Shown: piece after piece, positions 18,562 through 29,146 of the stretch
How the letters are laid out: each line of letters starts with the position of its first letter
Numbering within the stretch: position 1 is the stretch's first letter
Origin: Neomicrococcus aestuarii
Lineage (GTDB): Bacteria; Actinomycetota; Actinomycetes; Actinomycetales; Micrococcaceae
Assembly: GCF_014201135.1 (NCBI RefSeq)
Contig: NZ_JACHDR010000001.1
Span: forward strand, 1,116,001-1,180,000
Direction of reading: 5' to 3'
DNA: 64,000 nucleotides
Translations under genes and position numbers: made by a program
Notes under the pieces: model-generated
Told to the model about the DNA's origin: nothing
Databases searched by the model: none
What the model saw: only the letters and a program-made list of their open reading frames with translations

Positions 18562-19206
18562 TCATAACTTTGAGGCCAAGAGTTTCGCAACTTGAACGTA
18601 CCCGGCGCCGCTGAGATGCAGTCCGTCGTTTGCTAGCATTCCATCCTGCGAAAGCGCGTCTGTCACGTCGACAACAACCGCGTTATGTTGTGCGGAAACT
18701 TCGTTGATAGTCAGGTTGACTGCGCTTGTGTCAAACCCCCTAGCGGGAGGCGCCGTGAGTGTAATTATGCGAGCATCCGTTGCAGATTCGATGGCGCGCA
18801 GGAGTTGTTCGTAGTCTTGCGCAAAATCGACGGAATCGAGCGCATCATTCGTGCCGGCCCACACAATGACTGTTTGAGTTTCAGGATGAATCTTGGACGC
18901 CCAACCCGTAATTTCGGATGTCTTTGCACCGTAAATTCCACGGTTGGCAACCGGACGCTCCAACAGTTCACTCCAGCGTCCTTGCTCTACAAGGGAGTCG
19001 CCAATAACGAGCGTGTCTGCGCCAGGTAAATCATCGAATCTTTCGTCTGCGAAGAACTGGAAGGCCGTTCGACGCGGCTCAACGATCCCTGCCTGTTCAG
19101 CCACGGTTCGAGGGCCAACATGGGCCGTGTACCAGCCAATAGCAGCAAGCCCCAGCACGTTCAGCGCTATCGAAAGGATGAGGACGATCTTCCAGATCTT
19201 GGACAT
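18562..19206 (-). CDS. SGNH/GDSL-type esterase, membrane-anchored
   Basis: A 214-residue protein. Residues 6-28 are an uncleaved-looking hydrophobic anchor. The catalytic domain outside carries block I GDSL (residues 69-72, nucleophile S71), block II NRG/IYG near 88-92, block III GTND (118-121) and block V DGLH (D194, H197). The triad is complete. Such enzymes deacylate or deacetylate lipids or wall sugars, but the substrate here is unknown. It lies between the AT-rich gap and tRNA-Thr, and no good Shine-Dalgarno precedes ATG 19206. Confidence 0.87.
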   Translation of the reverse strand: MSKIWKIVLILSIALNVLGLAAIGWYTAHVGPRTVAEQAGIVEPRRTAFQFFADERFDDLPGADTLVIGDSLVEQGRWSELLERPVANRGIYGAKTSEITGWASKIHPETQTVIVWAGTNDALDSVDFAQDYEQLLRAIESATDARIITLTAPPARGFDTSAVNLTINEVSAQHNAVVVDVTDALSQDGMLANDGLHLSGAGYVQVAKLLASKL

Positions 19207-19275
19207 GATCCAAAGCTAGCGAATCGGGTCGCTATCCGGTGGAATTGAGTCAGGCCATGACGTTCCAGACATAAG

Positions 19276-19352
19276 TGGAGCCCCCTACCGGATTCGAACC
19301 GGTGACCCCCTGTTTACAAGACAGGTGCTCTGGCCAACTGAGCTAAGGAGGC
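19276..19352 (-). tRNA. tRNA-Thr (TGT)
   Basis: A minus-strand cloverleaf. The acceptor GCCTCCT pairs with AGGGGGC (one G-U), the D-loop is AGTTGGCCA, and stem CCTGT/ACAGG encloses loop CTTGTAA (anticodon TGT). The T-arm is CCGGTTCGAATCCGG. The 3' CCA is encoded (19276-19278). Confidence 0.97.
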
Positions 19353-19544
19353 ACGTTCACATTCGGCGGCGAACCCCCGAATTATCAACCCGTTAATGTT
19401 AGCTGAACTTCAGCACCGGAACGAATCGCCTCTCCACATCCCACCCGGCCGCCGCGCGGATAGATCAGTTCATTCGGGGTTTCTTCCACGGATTTTCAGG
19501 GCGCAAAGTCGTAGACTCACGAGAGACTTCGAGAGAGGAAGCGC

Positions 19545-21161
19545 ATGACCAGTTTGCCTACCGTCGCCGAGTATATGGCGGACGTGACTACTGACAAGGT
19601 GATCGCGGCAGAGTTGCTCAACGATCGCCACGATCCTGCGAAGGTTGCGTTCACGTGCATTGATGCCGATTTGAACGCTGTTGACCTGACGTATGGTGAG
19701 CTTCGCGAGCGCTCTGAGAAGGTTGCGAGCGCGCTGTCCAAGTTGGGTGTGAAGCCCGGCGATCACGTGGCGACACTCATGAGTAAGTCCGCAGACATGT
19801 TGGCCACGCTGTTGGGCATTTGGCGTCTGGGCGCCGTGGAGGTTCCGCTGTTCACGGCGTTTGCGTGGCCTGCGATCGAGCTTCGGCTCACCGCGAGCGC
19901 CGCGAAGGTTGTGGTGGTGGACGCGGATCAGCGCACCAAGATTGAGGACACCGCGGCTACCGTCGTGATTTCTGGTTCCGCTTCTGAGTACGACGACGCA
20001 GCTCAGGTCCCCGAGGATCTCTCACTTGAGGCGCTGGTTGCGCAGGAGGAGCCGGGCTTCCCGGCCTTTGCGGGAACGAAGGACACCCCGCTGGTGCTGA
20101 TCTTTACGTCCGGAACCACGGGTCACCCCAAGGGCGTTCCGGTTCCGATTTTCGCGTTGGCCGCGTTCCGCCAGTACATTGAGGCGAGCCTTGATGTGCG
20201 GGATGAGGACGTGTTCTGGAATGCCGCGGATCCGGGCTGGGCTTTGGGCCTCTACTATGGCGTTCTGGGAGCCATGGTCTCCGGCAAACGCAACCTTTTC
20301 CTCCGCGCGGGCTTCGATGCGAAGACGTGTTTTGCCGTGATGGAGAAGTTCAAGGTCACCAACTTCTTGTCAGCTCCCACGATGTACCGCAGCTTGCGGG
20401 CCGCGGGAATTCCCGAGGGATCGAACTTTTCCTTGCGTCGAGCTAGCTCTGCTGGCGAGCCGCTGACTCCCGAAGTATCGGTTTGGTCCAAGGAGCACTT
20501 GGGCAGTGAGGTCCTGGATCAGTACGGCCAGACCGAACTGGGCATGTTCATTGTGAACGCATGGGCAGATGAGCTCGCGCGCGTTGCTCGCCCACTGTCT
20601 ATGGGGCATGCCCTTCCAGGCTTTACGTGCGAGGTCCTCGAAAACGAGTCTGACGTGATCGCCGCCCCTAACCAGCCGGGCCGGGTTGCAGTCAACGTCC
20701 CCGAGTCTCCTCTCGCGTGGTTCCACGGTTACAAAGACGCCCCGGAGCGCACCGCTCAACGTTTCAGCGCTGACGGCAAGTGGTATTACACCGGCGACGC
20801 TGGCCGCCGCGACGAAGACGGTTACTTCTACTTCCAGTCCCGCGACGACGACATCATCTTGATGGCCGGCTACCGCATTGGCCCGTTCGACGTTGAGTCA
20901 GCTCTGGCCACGCACCCTGCCGTGCAGGAGTCTGCCGTGGTGGGCGAGCCAGATGAGATTCGCGGCGAGGTTGTAGTGGCGTATGTAGTGCTCGCCAACG
21001 GCCACGAAGGCTCGGAGGCGTTGACGGACGAGCTCAAGAAGCACGTCAAGTCTGAATACTCCGCGCACGCCTACCCGCGCCGAGTGGTCTATGTGGAGAG
21101 CTTGCCCAAGACCCCGTCCGGCAAGATCCAACGCTTCGTCTTACGCGAGCAAGCAAAGTAG
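19545..21161 (+). CDS. Acyl-CoA synthetase (AMP-forming)
   Basis: A 538-residue ANL-superfamily ligase that activates a carboxylic acid with ATP and CoA. The P-loop-like motif is IFTSGTTGHPKGVP (about residues 187-200). The A5 region is DQYGQTELG, the A7 motif is YYTGDAGRRDEDGYFYFQSRDDDII, and the catalytic lysine region is SLPKTPSGKIQRF near the end. The acyl chain length is unknown; the form resembles acetyl- to medium-chain enzymes. Strong SD (GAGAGAGGAAG) precedes ATG. An exact copy of the dispersed 13-mer at 19990-20002 encodes YDDAA in a surface-like segment. A strong terminator follows. Confidence 0.92.
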   Translation: MTSLPTVAEYMADVTTDKVIAAELLNDRHDPAKVAFTCIDADLNAVDLTYGELRERSEKVASALSKLGVKPGDHVATLMSKSADMLATLLGIWRLGAVEVPLFTAFAWPAIELRLTASAAKVVVVDADQRTKIEDTAATVVISGSASEYDDAAQVPEDLSLEALVAQEEPGFPAFAGTKDTPLVLIFTSGTTGHPKGVPVPIFALAAFRQYIEASLDVRDEDVFWNAADPGWALGLYYGVLGAMVSGKRNLFLRAGFDAKTCFAVMEKFKVTNFLSAPTMYRSLRAAGIPEGSNFSLRRASSAGEPLTPEVSVWSKEHLGSEVLDQYGQTELGMFIVNAWADELARVARPLSMGHALPGFTCEVLENESDVIAAPNQPGRVAVNVPESPLAWFHGYKDAPERTAQRFSADGKWYYTGDAGRRDEDGYFYFQSRDDDIILMAGYRIGPFDVESALATHPAVQESAVVGEPDEIRGEVVVAYVVLANGHEGSEALTDELKKHVKSEYSAHAYPRRVVYVESLPKTPSGKIQRFVLREQAK

Positions 21162-21190
21162 CGGGTTCAAGAAGATACTTCTCAGAGCAA

Positions 21191-21237
21191 AGAGAAGGCT
21201 CGCACCGCCAACCGGCGAGTGCGAGCCTTCTCTTTTT
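21191..21237. terminator. Bidirectional terminator
   Basis: A 15-bp perfect stem (21191-21205 with 21219-21233) is followed by TTTT. It lies between the convergent acyl-CoA synthetase and DsbA-like genes. Confidence 0.9.
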
Positions 21238-21245
21238 ACGAAACT

Positions 21246-22109
21246 TTAGCCCTTGTGAGCGTCGATGATGCTCTGAGCCCAAGCCTTGAAGTCAGGATCG
21301 GACGTGCCGTTCCATTCTTCACCGTTCAAGAACATCGAAGGGGTGCCGCTGATGGAATCAGCCAAGGCAGCCTGCGTGGTGTACTTGACGAACGGACGGT
21401 AAGTGCCGTCCTCGATGCAGCTTTCAACGTCAGCGCCGTTGTCCTTGGCCATCTGAGCCAACTCGGCGTTGGTCATCTCGCCCTCAGCGTGGTGAGCGAA
21501 CACAGCGGTGGCGAAGCTGAAGTAGGAAGCAGGAGCTTCGTTAGCTACACATGCGAAAGCGTTAGCGCCGCGCGAAGAGTAGTTGGTTGGTGAACCGCGG
21601 TCCAGGAAGGCCACATTGCGGTACTCGAGGGTGATGTCCTTAGCGTCCAGCCACGTCTTGAGATCGTCGCCGTATTCGCTCTCGAAGTCAGCACAGTACA
21701 CGCAGTTAGCGTCCACGTACATGATGAGCTGGAGCGGATCGCCAGCTTCGGCCTTCACAACGCCACGAGGGGCTGGGGTTCCGGCAGCAGTGGGGGTAGC
21801 GCCGGCGTTGTTAAGGTCAACGGTCTGGCCGGATTCGGTGCTCGCGAGTTCAGTCGAGGTCACCAACGTGATACCACCGTTGGTGTTACCACCAGCTGGA
21901 ACGGGGCCGGCGTCAGCGACTTGTCCCTTGTTCTGCTGCAGGACAATAGCGGCCACGATCGCGATGATCGCAACGACGGCCACGAGCACGCCGATCTTGA
22001 CCCAAAGTCCCTTACGTTTTTGCGAGGCCGCCTGCTGAGCACTGAACTGACGTGCTTTCTCACAGGCTGCGGCACTATCTCCACGTGGAGTCGGCGAGTT
22101 GTTAGCCAT
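21246..22109 (-). CDS. Membrane-anchored DsbA-like thioredoxin-fold protein
   Basis: A 287-residue protein. A cytoplasmic N-terminal tail (1-34) is followed by one membrane helix (about 35-57), a linker, then a DsbA/thioredoxin_4 domain (about 110-285). The active site is C136-V-Y-C139, and the cis-Pro loop is SGTPSMFLNG. It probably forms or isomerises disulfides in exported proteins. I chose ATG 22109 because AAGGAAG lies 9 nt upstream; an upstream in-frame start at 22148 would add 13 residues. It is divergent from otsA. Confidence 0.9.
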   Translation of the reverse strand: MANNSPTPRGDSAAACEKARQFSAQQAASQKRKGLWVKIGVLVAVVAIIAIVAAIVLQQNKGQVADAGPVPAGGNTNGGITLVTSTELASTESGQTVDLNNAGATPTAAGTPAPRGVVKAEAGDPLQLIMYVDANCVYCADFESEYGDDLKTWLDAKDITLEYRNVAFLDRGSPTNYSSRGANAFACVANEAPASYFSFATAVFAHHAEGEMTNAELAQMAKDNGADVESCIEDGTYRPFVKYTTQAALADSISGTPSMFLNGEEWNGTSDPDFKAWAQSIIDAHKG

Positions 22110-22292
22110 GTGTCGTTGCTTCCTTCTTATTCGAGATTCCTCGGTCAAAGTCTAGAGGAAAGGCTTATTCAAGGTTCTCAGGGTTTCTTGAGGATTCAAG
22201 TTCCTCTGCTGAGGAAAGCCGAAAGGCGATAGATTGAATCAGTAGATCGCCTCATTGATGACCATCTGCACACTTGCATTAGGAGCACCACG

Positions 22293-23738
22293 GTGACAGT
22301 AGCAACATCCGCGAACGCCTATGACTTCATTGTGGTGGCCAACAGGCTTCCGGTAGACCGGAAAATCGGCGCAGACGGCGAACCGGTGTGGCAGCGTTCC
22401 CCCGGCGGCTTGGTAACTGCTTTGGCTCCGGTCATGGAGAATAACGACGGCGCGTGGGTGGGTTGGCACGGCGCTCCGGACGAGACGGTGGAACCTTTCG
22501 ATCAAGGCAACATGCACTTGGTGCCGGTCCCGTTGTCCGCCGAGGACGTTGAGATGTATTACGAAGGCTTCTCCAACGCCACCCTCTGGCCGCTCTATCA
22601 CGACGTAATTGTTTCTCCGGAGTATCACCGCACCTGGTGGGACCGGTACGAGCGCGTGAATCGCCGCTTCGCGGAGGCCGTGAGTGAAATTGCCGCTCCC
22701 AACGCCGTGGTGTGGGTGCAGGATTACCAATTGCAGTTGGTTCCGGCGATGCTACGATCAGCCCGACCCGACGTGAAGATCGGCTTCTTCAACCACATTC
22801 CGTTCCCGCCCTATGAGATTTTTGCGCAACTGCCGTGGCGCGCACGCATTTTGGACGGCTTGCTGGGTGCGGATTTGGTGGGCTTCCAGCGGCAAAGCGA
22901 TGCAAACAACTTCTTGCGCAGCATTCGTCGCTTGCGGGGCCATATTGTGCGCGGTTCTGCGGTTCATGTGCACGACGACGCAGGCACGCCGACACATATT
23001 TCTCGCGCTGAGGCGCACCCCATTTCTATTGATACCCAACGCATCATTGACCTCGCGAAATCCCCCGAGGTGCAAGAGCGCGCCAAGCAGATCCGCAGCG
23101 AACTCGGCAATCCGGACACGGTCCTGCTCGGGGTGGACCGACTTGATTACACCAAGGGCATTGCACACCGCATCAAGGCGTTCGGAGAACTTTTAGACGA
23201 CGGCCGCCTCTCGGTGGGCCAAGCGTGTTTGGTGCAGGTTGCTAGCCCCAGCCGCGAACGCGTGGGCAGTTACCTGAACCTGCGCGAAGAAGTAGAAGGG
23301 CTCGTGGGCCGCATCAACGGCGAGCATGACACCTTGAGCCACACGGCTATCCGCTACTTGCACCACTCGTACCCGGTGGAAGAGATGGTGGCTATGTACA
23401 TGGTCGCCGACGTCATCCTGGTGACCGCGCTGCGCGACGGCATGAACTTGGTGGCCAAAGAATACGTAGCCTCCCAAGACGACCAAGTGGGCGTCCTGGT
23501 TCTCTCCGAATTCACGGGCGCCGCCGACCAGCTCCGCCACGCCATCCAAGTCAATCCTCATGACATCGACGGACTCAAGGACGCGATCGTTCAAGCCGTG
23601 GAGATGCCGGAAGCTGAAGCGAAGCGACGGATGCGCATCATGCGACGCCACATCCTCAGCCAAGACGTCACGCGGTGGTCGGAAACCTTCTTGCGCTCCT
23701 TGAGTAACGAAGAAATTGAAGTTGGGGCAGAGAAGTGA
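22293..23738 (+). CDS. otsA: Trehalose-6-phosphate synthase
   Basis: A 481-residue GT20 enzyme joining UDP- (or GDP/ADP-) glucose to glucose-6-phosphate. Motifs are [13 protein letters not shown] at the start, [39 protein letters not shown] (phosphate binding), and [15 protein letters not shown] (nucleotide-sugar binding). The start is GTG with AGGAG 7 nt upstream. The gene ends GTGA, overlapping the otsB start by 4 bp, so the two are translationally coupled. Product trehalose can feed TreS in the GlgE operon at 57-61 kb. Confidence 0.97.
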   Translation: MTVATSANAYDFIVVANRLPVDRKIGADGEPVWQRSPGGLVTALAPVMENNDGAWVGWHGAPDETVEPFDQGNMHLVPVPLSAEDVEMYYEGFSNATLWPLYHDVIVSPEYHRTWWDRYERVNRRFAEAVSEIAAPNAVVWVQDYQLQLVPAMLRSARPDVKIGFFNHIPFPPYEIFAQLPWRARILDGLLGADLVGFQRQSDANNFLRSIRRLRGHIVRGSAVHVHDDAGTPTHISRAEAHPISIDTQRIIDLAKSPEVQERAKQIRSELGNPDTVLLGVDRLDYTKGIAHRIKAFGELLDDGRLSVGQACLVQVASPSRERVGSYLNLREEVEGLVGRINGEHDTLSHTAIRYLHHSYPVEEMVAMYMVADVILVTALRDGMNLVAKEYVASQDDQVGVLVLSEFTGAADQLRHAIQVNPHDIDGLKDAIVQAVEMPEAEAKRRMRIMRRHILSQDVTRWSETFLRSLSNEEIEVGAEK

Positions 23739-24553
23739 GCCGCGTCGTCGTACCGGAAAATTTCCGCCGCGAAAGCGAACTCGGAGCGCGACTGCAGAAT
23801 GCAGAGCGTCTTTTGATAGCCCTCGACTTCGACGGCACCATCTCGCCGCTGGTCGCTCGCCCCGAGGACGCTCGAGCGCTGCCCGCCACCGCGAGACTCC
23901 TACGAAAGCTGGATGAGCTCGCCGCAGCAACGGTTGCGAGTGCCCGTCCAACTTTCTTGGCGCTCGTGTCCGGCCGGGACATCGCGAGTTTGCAAGTAGT
24001 TGCGGAACCTGGAGAGCATTCCTTCCTTGTAGGAAGTCACGGCGCCGAACTCCGCACCCCCGTCACCGCGAACGTGGACCCCGCAGTTCCGCTCACGGAA
24101 GCGCAACGCGAACTGTTGGCGACCGTTACTGAGGTTCTTGAAAGCGTCCAAAGCAAGCATCCTGGCTCCTTCCTCGAATACAAGACTCTCTCTACCGTGT
24201 TGCACACTCGCGGAATGGGGGCAGAGGAGGCGAGCGGCGCCGTGGTCATGGCGGAAAAAGCCCTCGCGAGCCTCAACGGAGTGAGCCTCAAGCACGGCAA
24301 GGAAATCCTTGAAGCCGCGGTTGCGCACTCAAGCAAGGGCGAGGGGCTCATTTGGTTGCGCGAACAAACGGGGGCTGACTGCCTCCTTTTCGCCGGAGAC
24401 GATGTCACAGATGAGCAAGGATTCGCCGCGCTGAAGGCCGGTCAAGACGTCACCGTGAAGGTGGGATCCGGGGAAACTATCGCCGAGTTCAGAATTTCCG
24501 GCCCCGAATCCCTTCCTGCCCTATTGCAACTGGTCCTTGATGTGAGAAGCTGA
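23735..24553 (+). CDS. otsB: Trehalose-6-phosphate phosphatase
   Basis: A 272-residue HAD-superfamily phosphatase that completes trehalose synthesis. Motif I is LALDFDGTISPL (nucleophile D31, D33), motif II lies in FLALVSGRD, and motif III/IV lie in K...LLFAGDDVTDEQGF. The cap domain includes GSHGAELR and EYKTLSTVLHTR. The GTG start overlaps the otsA stop (GTGA). Length and motifs are complete. Confidence 0.95.
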   Translation: MSRVVVPENFRRESELGARLQNAERLLIALDFDGTISPLVARPEDARALPATARLLRKLDELAAATVASARPTFLALVSGRDIASLQVVAEPGEHSFLVGSHGAELRTPVTANVDPAVPLTEAQRELLATVTEVLESVQSKHPGSFLEYKTLSTVLHTRGMGAEEASGAVVMAEKALASLNGVSLKHGKEILEAAVAHSSKGEGLIWLREQTGADCLLFAGDDVTDEQGFAALKAGQDVTVKVGSGETIAEFRISGPESLPALLQLVLDVRS

Positions 24554-24610
24554 GACTCCTATCACTACGGATCGTCGGGCACGTACCTGCCCGTGAAGGG
24601 TTGTTTTTCC

Positions 24611-25768
<1,158 letters not shown>

Positions 25769-25772
25769 GTAG

Positions 25773-25819
25773 CGAACAGCACGGCTCGACTAAGAGCACT
25801 GCTGAACGAACAGCACGGC
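25773..25819 (+). repeat. Direct repeat between ABC ATPase and DUF4032 genes
   Basis: The 13-mer CGAACAGCACGGC occurs at 25773-25785 and 25807-25819, spaced 34 bp, in the 82-bp intergenic gap. Confidence 0.75.
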
Positions 25820-25850
25820 AGTGAATCGGCAGTGAAAGCAGGGTGAGAAT

Positions 25851-27086
25851 GTGAGCGACGTTCGGATTATCTCGGCGTCAATCAACCCTGCTCTCGTGGA
25901 TTTCCCGTGGGACACTCCTCTTGAAGAGTGGCCCGCGGGAAACCTCGCCGCCATGCCCCGCGGTCTCTCCCGCCACGTGGTGCGATTCGCCTACATGGGT
26001 ACCGAAGTGGTGGCCGTCAAAGAGACCGTGGAGCGGCCGGCCCGCCACGAATATGACATGCTGCGCCGGCTGAACGCGTTGAAGGTTCCCAGCGTGGAGC
26101 CCGTGGCGATCGTCCTGAACCGCCGCTCCCCCACCGGAGATGATTTGGGCGCCGCTCTGGTCACCCGCCACTTGTCATACTCCTTGCCCTACCGTGCGCT
26201 CTTCTCCCGCCAATTGCGGCGAGACACCTTGCACCGACTGATTGACGCCCTAGCGGTCCTGTTGGTGAAGCTGCACTTGGTGGGCTTCTACTGGGGCGAC
26301 GTGTCGCTGTCCAACGTGCTGTTCCGCCGAGACGCGGAAGGCTTCGCCGCCTACCTGGTGGACGCCGAAACCGGCGAGCTGCACCCGTCACTTTCCCGCG
26401 GTCAACGTAACTACGACGTTCAGATCGCCATGGAAAACATTGCCGGCGAAGTCATGGACCTCACCGAGGGCGGTCTCGCCGAAGAAGAACTCGACGCTGT
26501 GGGTACCGGCCAGCTCCTGGTAGAGCGTTACCGAGCGCTCTGGGCCGAGCTCACCCACCCGGACTCTTTCGATATTTCCGAGCGATGGCGCGTGGACGAA
26601 CGCGTCCGTTCCCTCAATGCTCTGGGCTTTGACGTCGGTGAGATCTCGCTCGAAACCACCGGCGACGGTCACCGCTTGACGCTGGTCCCCCGCGTGGTGG
26701 AGCCGGGCCACCACACCCGCCGCCTCATGCGCCTGACCGGCCTTGACGTGGGCGAACTCCAAGCTCGACGTATCCTCAATGACATCGACGCCTATGCCGC
26801 GCGCCGCCACCCGGGCATGCCCGAAGAACTGGGCGCCTCCTGGTGGATGCAGGACACTTTTGAGAAGATCATGAGCGGCATTCCCGATGACATGCGTACA
26901 CGGCTAGAACCCGCGCAGATTGTTCACGAGGTCCTGGAACACCGCTGGTTCATCTCCGAGCACCGCGGCCAGAACGTTCCCTTGTCAGAGACAGTTCAGT
27001 CCTACGTCCAAAACGTACTGGCGCACCGTCGCGACGAGCGCGCGCTCGTGTTGGACTCGAGGGACATCACCGAGGGCGCGGACTAG
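25851..27086 (+). CDS. DUF4032 protein with kinase-like fold
   Basis: A 411-residue actinobacterial protein. The N-terminal part (about 40-190) resembles lipopolysaccharide/RIO-type kinases: VVAVKETVERPARHEYDMLRRL (lysine and Glu of the ATP site) and LHLVGFYWGDVSLSNVLFRRD (catalytic-loop-like, with D-x3-N in place of HxDxxxxN). The AYLVDAETGEL stretch stands where the DFG/DxE metal site would be. The C-terminal DUF4032 part has no known role. Start is GTG with AGGGTGAG upstream. It follows the sugar ATPase gene and converges with the GH13 gene. Confidence 0.82.
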   Translation: MSDVRIISASINPALVDFPWDTPLEEWPAGNLAAMPRGLSRHVVRFAYMGTEVVAVKETVERPARHEYDMLRRLNALKVPSVEPVAIVLNRRSPTGDDLGAALVTRHLSYSLPYRALFSRQLRRDTLHRLIDALAVLLVKLHLVGFYWGDVSLSNVLFRRDAEGFAAYLVDAETGELHPSLSRGQRNYDVQIAMENIAGEVMDLTEGGLAEEELDAVGTGQLLVERYRALWAELTHPDSFDISERWRVDERVRSLNALGFDVGEISLETTGDGHRLTLVPRVVEPGHHTRRLMRLTGLDVGELQARRILNDIDAYAARRHPGMPEELGASWWMQDTFEKIMSGIPDDMRTRLEPAQIVHEVLEHRWFISEHRGQNVPLSETVQSYVQNVLAHRRDERALVLDSRDITEGAD

Positions 27087-27100
27087 TCGCAGCCCCTCGC

Positions 27101-29104
27101 TTAGGCGGGAGCCTTCACTCCTGGGAGTCGGTACAGCGATACTCCCGGGCCGGATGATTTCCACCGTACGACGCCGCTGGGTGAGGTTGAGAGGGTCGGT
27201 GCACCTTCGCCAATGGTCAAGAGAGTTTCAATGTCTGTCGCAGGATGGCAGAGCGCCTTCACCGGGAGTTCGAGGCCCTCTTCAAGCGCTTTTCGAGTGG
27301 CCATGAACAGCACCGACTCGTCGTCGCTTTCACGGATGAACGCGAGTGCATCGCCTTCGGCAAACAGCCATCGGATTCCACCGTCCGCCAACACTGGGTG
27401 ACGACGACGCGTCTCCGAAAGCGCGCGGTAGATACCGCGCAGGTCCCGTTTGATGCGGCTGGGATCATCCCATGGCATGGGAGTTCGCGACTCTTCGCCG
27501 TTGAATCCTTCGAGCCCAAATTCGTCTCCTGCGAAGACCAGCGGAATGCCCGGCAAGGAGAACTGCAGTGCAGCAGCAACTTCTTGCCCGCCGGGAATGA
27601 CTGCGAGCGCTGCGCGCGCCGTGTCATGGGTGTCGATGGCGTTCATGTTGCACAAACGCACCGACCACGGGAAACCTGCGATGAAGTTCAAGTGGGTCGC
27701 CAGTAGTTCCTCGGCTTCGATCCGGTCCGGACCTTTTTGTGGCACCCCGTAGAAGTCCGGCCACGTTTGCACGGCTGGCACTGGGATACCGGAGACGGAC
27801 AGCAGCGTGGCGGTGTTGACGCCAGCTGCCTCTTCAACTTGTTCTTGAGTCAGCTCTGGCCACTCTCCTCGAGAGAGCCACTGCCACACAGGACGCGTGA
27901 AGTTGGTGTACGTCATGGCGCCGTGCCACGTTTCACCCTGGAAGTCAGCGCTCGCATCGGATGTGGACTCCGCTAAGAGGAGCGCGTCCGAGTTCAGCTC
28001 GGTCACGCGTTCACGGATGATTTTGGCAACCTCGTAGTTCAGGTCATCCCGGCCGTGGCGACCGGTCATGTTGCCCACGTCGATGCGCCAGCCATCCAGG
28101 TTGAACGGTGGCTTGAGCCAACGCGCCACCATGGAGTCGTCGTCAAGGACGAAGCGCTTACGCAAATGCGCGGAGTGCCAATTGAACTTCGGAAGTGAAG
28201 GAACACCCAGCCAGGCAACGTAATCCTCGTTGCCTTCACCGAAGTAGTACATCTCCGATTCCGGCGCTTCCGGGTTCCGGAACGAGGCGCGGAACCACTC
28301 GTGCATATCTCCCGAGTGGTTGGTAGTTAGATCGCCCATGACCTTGAGGCCGCGCGCGTGAATCTCTTCAACCAACCGCACGAGTGCATCGTCGCCGCCG
28401 AGCAAGGGATCCACCTCGGCGAACGCGGAAGCGTCGTAGCGGTGGTTCGAGCGCGCCGCGAACATCGGCGTCAAGTACACCAAGGTAGCGCCGACAGCCA
28501 CCAAGTGGTCCAGCTTTTCGCGGATACCGTCGAGGTCTCCCCCGTAGAACTGATACGGGGTTTCCGGCCCACGTCCGATCACCGGGGTGTCATCCCACGA
28601 ACACGCAATAGCCCACTCGGGGGTGGGGTGCTGATCCGCTTGGCTCGAGCGCGCGAAGCGGTCCACAAAGATTTGGTACATCACGGCCTGCGGCGCCCAC
28701 GCGGGTGCGCCGGGACCTGCCACTAAACGGAAATCGGAGGCGTCCGGGACGTCATGCGTAAAGACGCCCTGCGCGTTCACCCAATACGAACGTCCGCTGG
28801 ACTGCACAAACCACCGGTACTTCTGCACCGGGTTGATGACCGTGAGGTGGGCTTCCCACCACTGGTCGGCACCCGCATCAGCAGAGCCCTCTTCCTCAAG
28901 GTCCGCCCCACCGTTGGCTTCAAACGGGAGCCGATCTGCGGCGTCGTAATGGGGTTCAGCGTCCCTTACGGAACGCAACCACACCTTCTCTACCTCACCG
29001 AAACCGGCGGGCACTCGCAAGCGAACGCGGACAGTACTACCGAGCTCGGGATGCAACTGATCAACGTACAAAGCAGAGCCATCATGGTGCGGCTGAAAGA
29101 GCAT
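27101..29104 (-). CDS. GH13 alpha-glucosidase/maltodextrinase (neopullulanase-like)
   Basis: A 667-residue cytosolic glycoside hydrolase family 13 enzyme. An N-terminal beta domain (1-125) is typical of cyclomaltodextrinases and maltodextrin glucosidases. The barrel carries DLTTNHSG (region I), LDGWRIDVGN with the nucleophile Asp, LLAESTSD with the acid Glu, and NAIDTHDTAR with the transition-state Asp. There is no signal peptide. It likely splits imported maltodextrins. It is the last gene of malE-malF-malG-GH13, 42 bp after malG. A motif variant (TACGACGCCGCAG) encodes HYDAAD near residue 52. Confidence 0.92.
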   Translation of the reverse strand: MLFQPHHDGSALYVDQLHPELGSTVRVRLRVPAGFGEVEKVWLRSVRDAEPHYDAADRLPFEANGGADLEEEGSADAGADQWWEAHLTVINPVQKYRWFVQSSGRSYWVNAQGVFTHDVPDASDFRLVAGPGAPAWAPQAVMYQIFVDRFARSSQADQHPTPEWAIACSWDDTPVIGRGPETPYQFYGGDLDGIREKLDHLVAVGATLVYLTPMFAARSNHRYDASAFAEVDPLLGGDDALVRLVEEIHARGLKVMGDLTTNHSGDMHEWFRASFRNPEAPESEMYYFGEGNEDYVAWLGVPSLPKFNWHSAHLRKRFVLDDDSMVARWLKPPFNLDGWRIDVGNMTGRHGRDDLNYEVAKIIRERVTELNSDALLLAESTSDASADFQGETWHGAMTYTNFTRPVWQWLSRGEWPELTQEQVEEAAGVNTATLLSVSGIPVPAVQTWPDFYGVPQKGPDRIEAEELLATHLNFIAGFPWSVRLCNMNAIDTHDTARAALAVIPGGQEVAAALQFSLPGIPLVFAGDEFGLEGFNGEESRTPMPWDDPSRIKRDLRGIYRALSETRRRHPVLADGGIRWLFAEGDALAFIRESDDESVLFMATRKALEEGLELPVKALCHPATDIETLLTIGEGAPTLSTSPSGVVRWKSSGPGVSLYRLPGVKAPA

Positions 29105-29146
29105 GAATCAAACCTATCCGAGATCGGCGCAACGGTCCTGTTAGCG

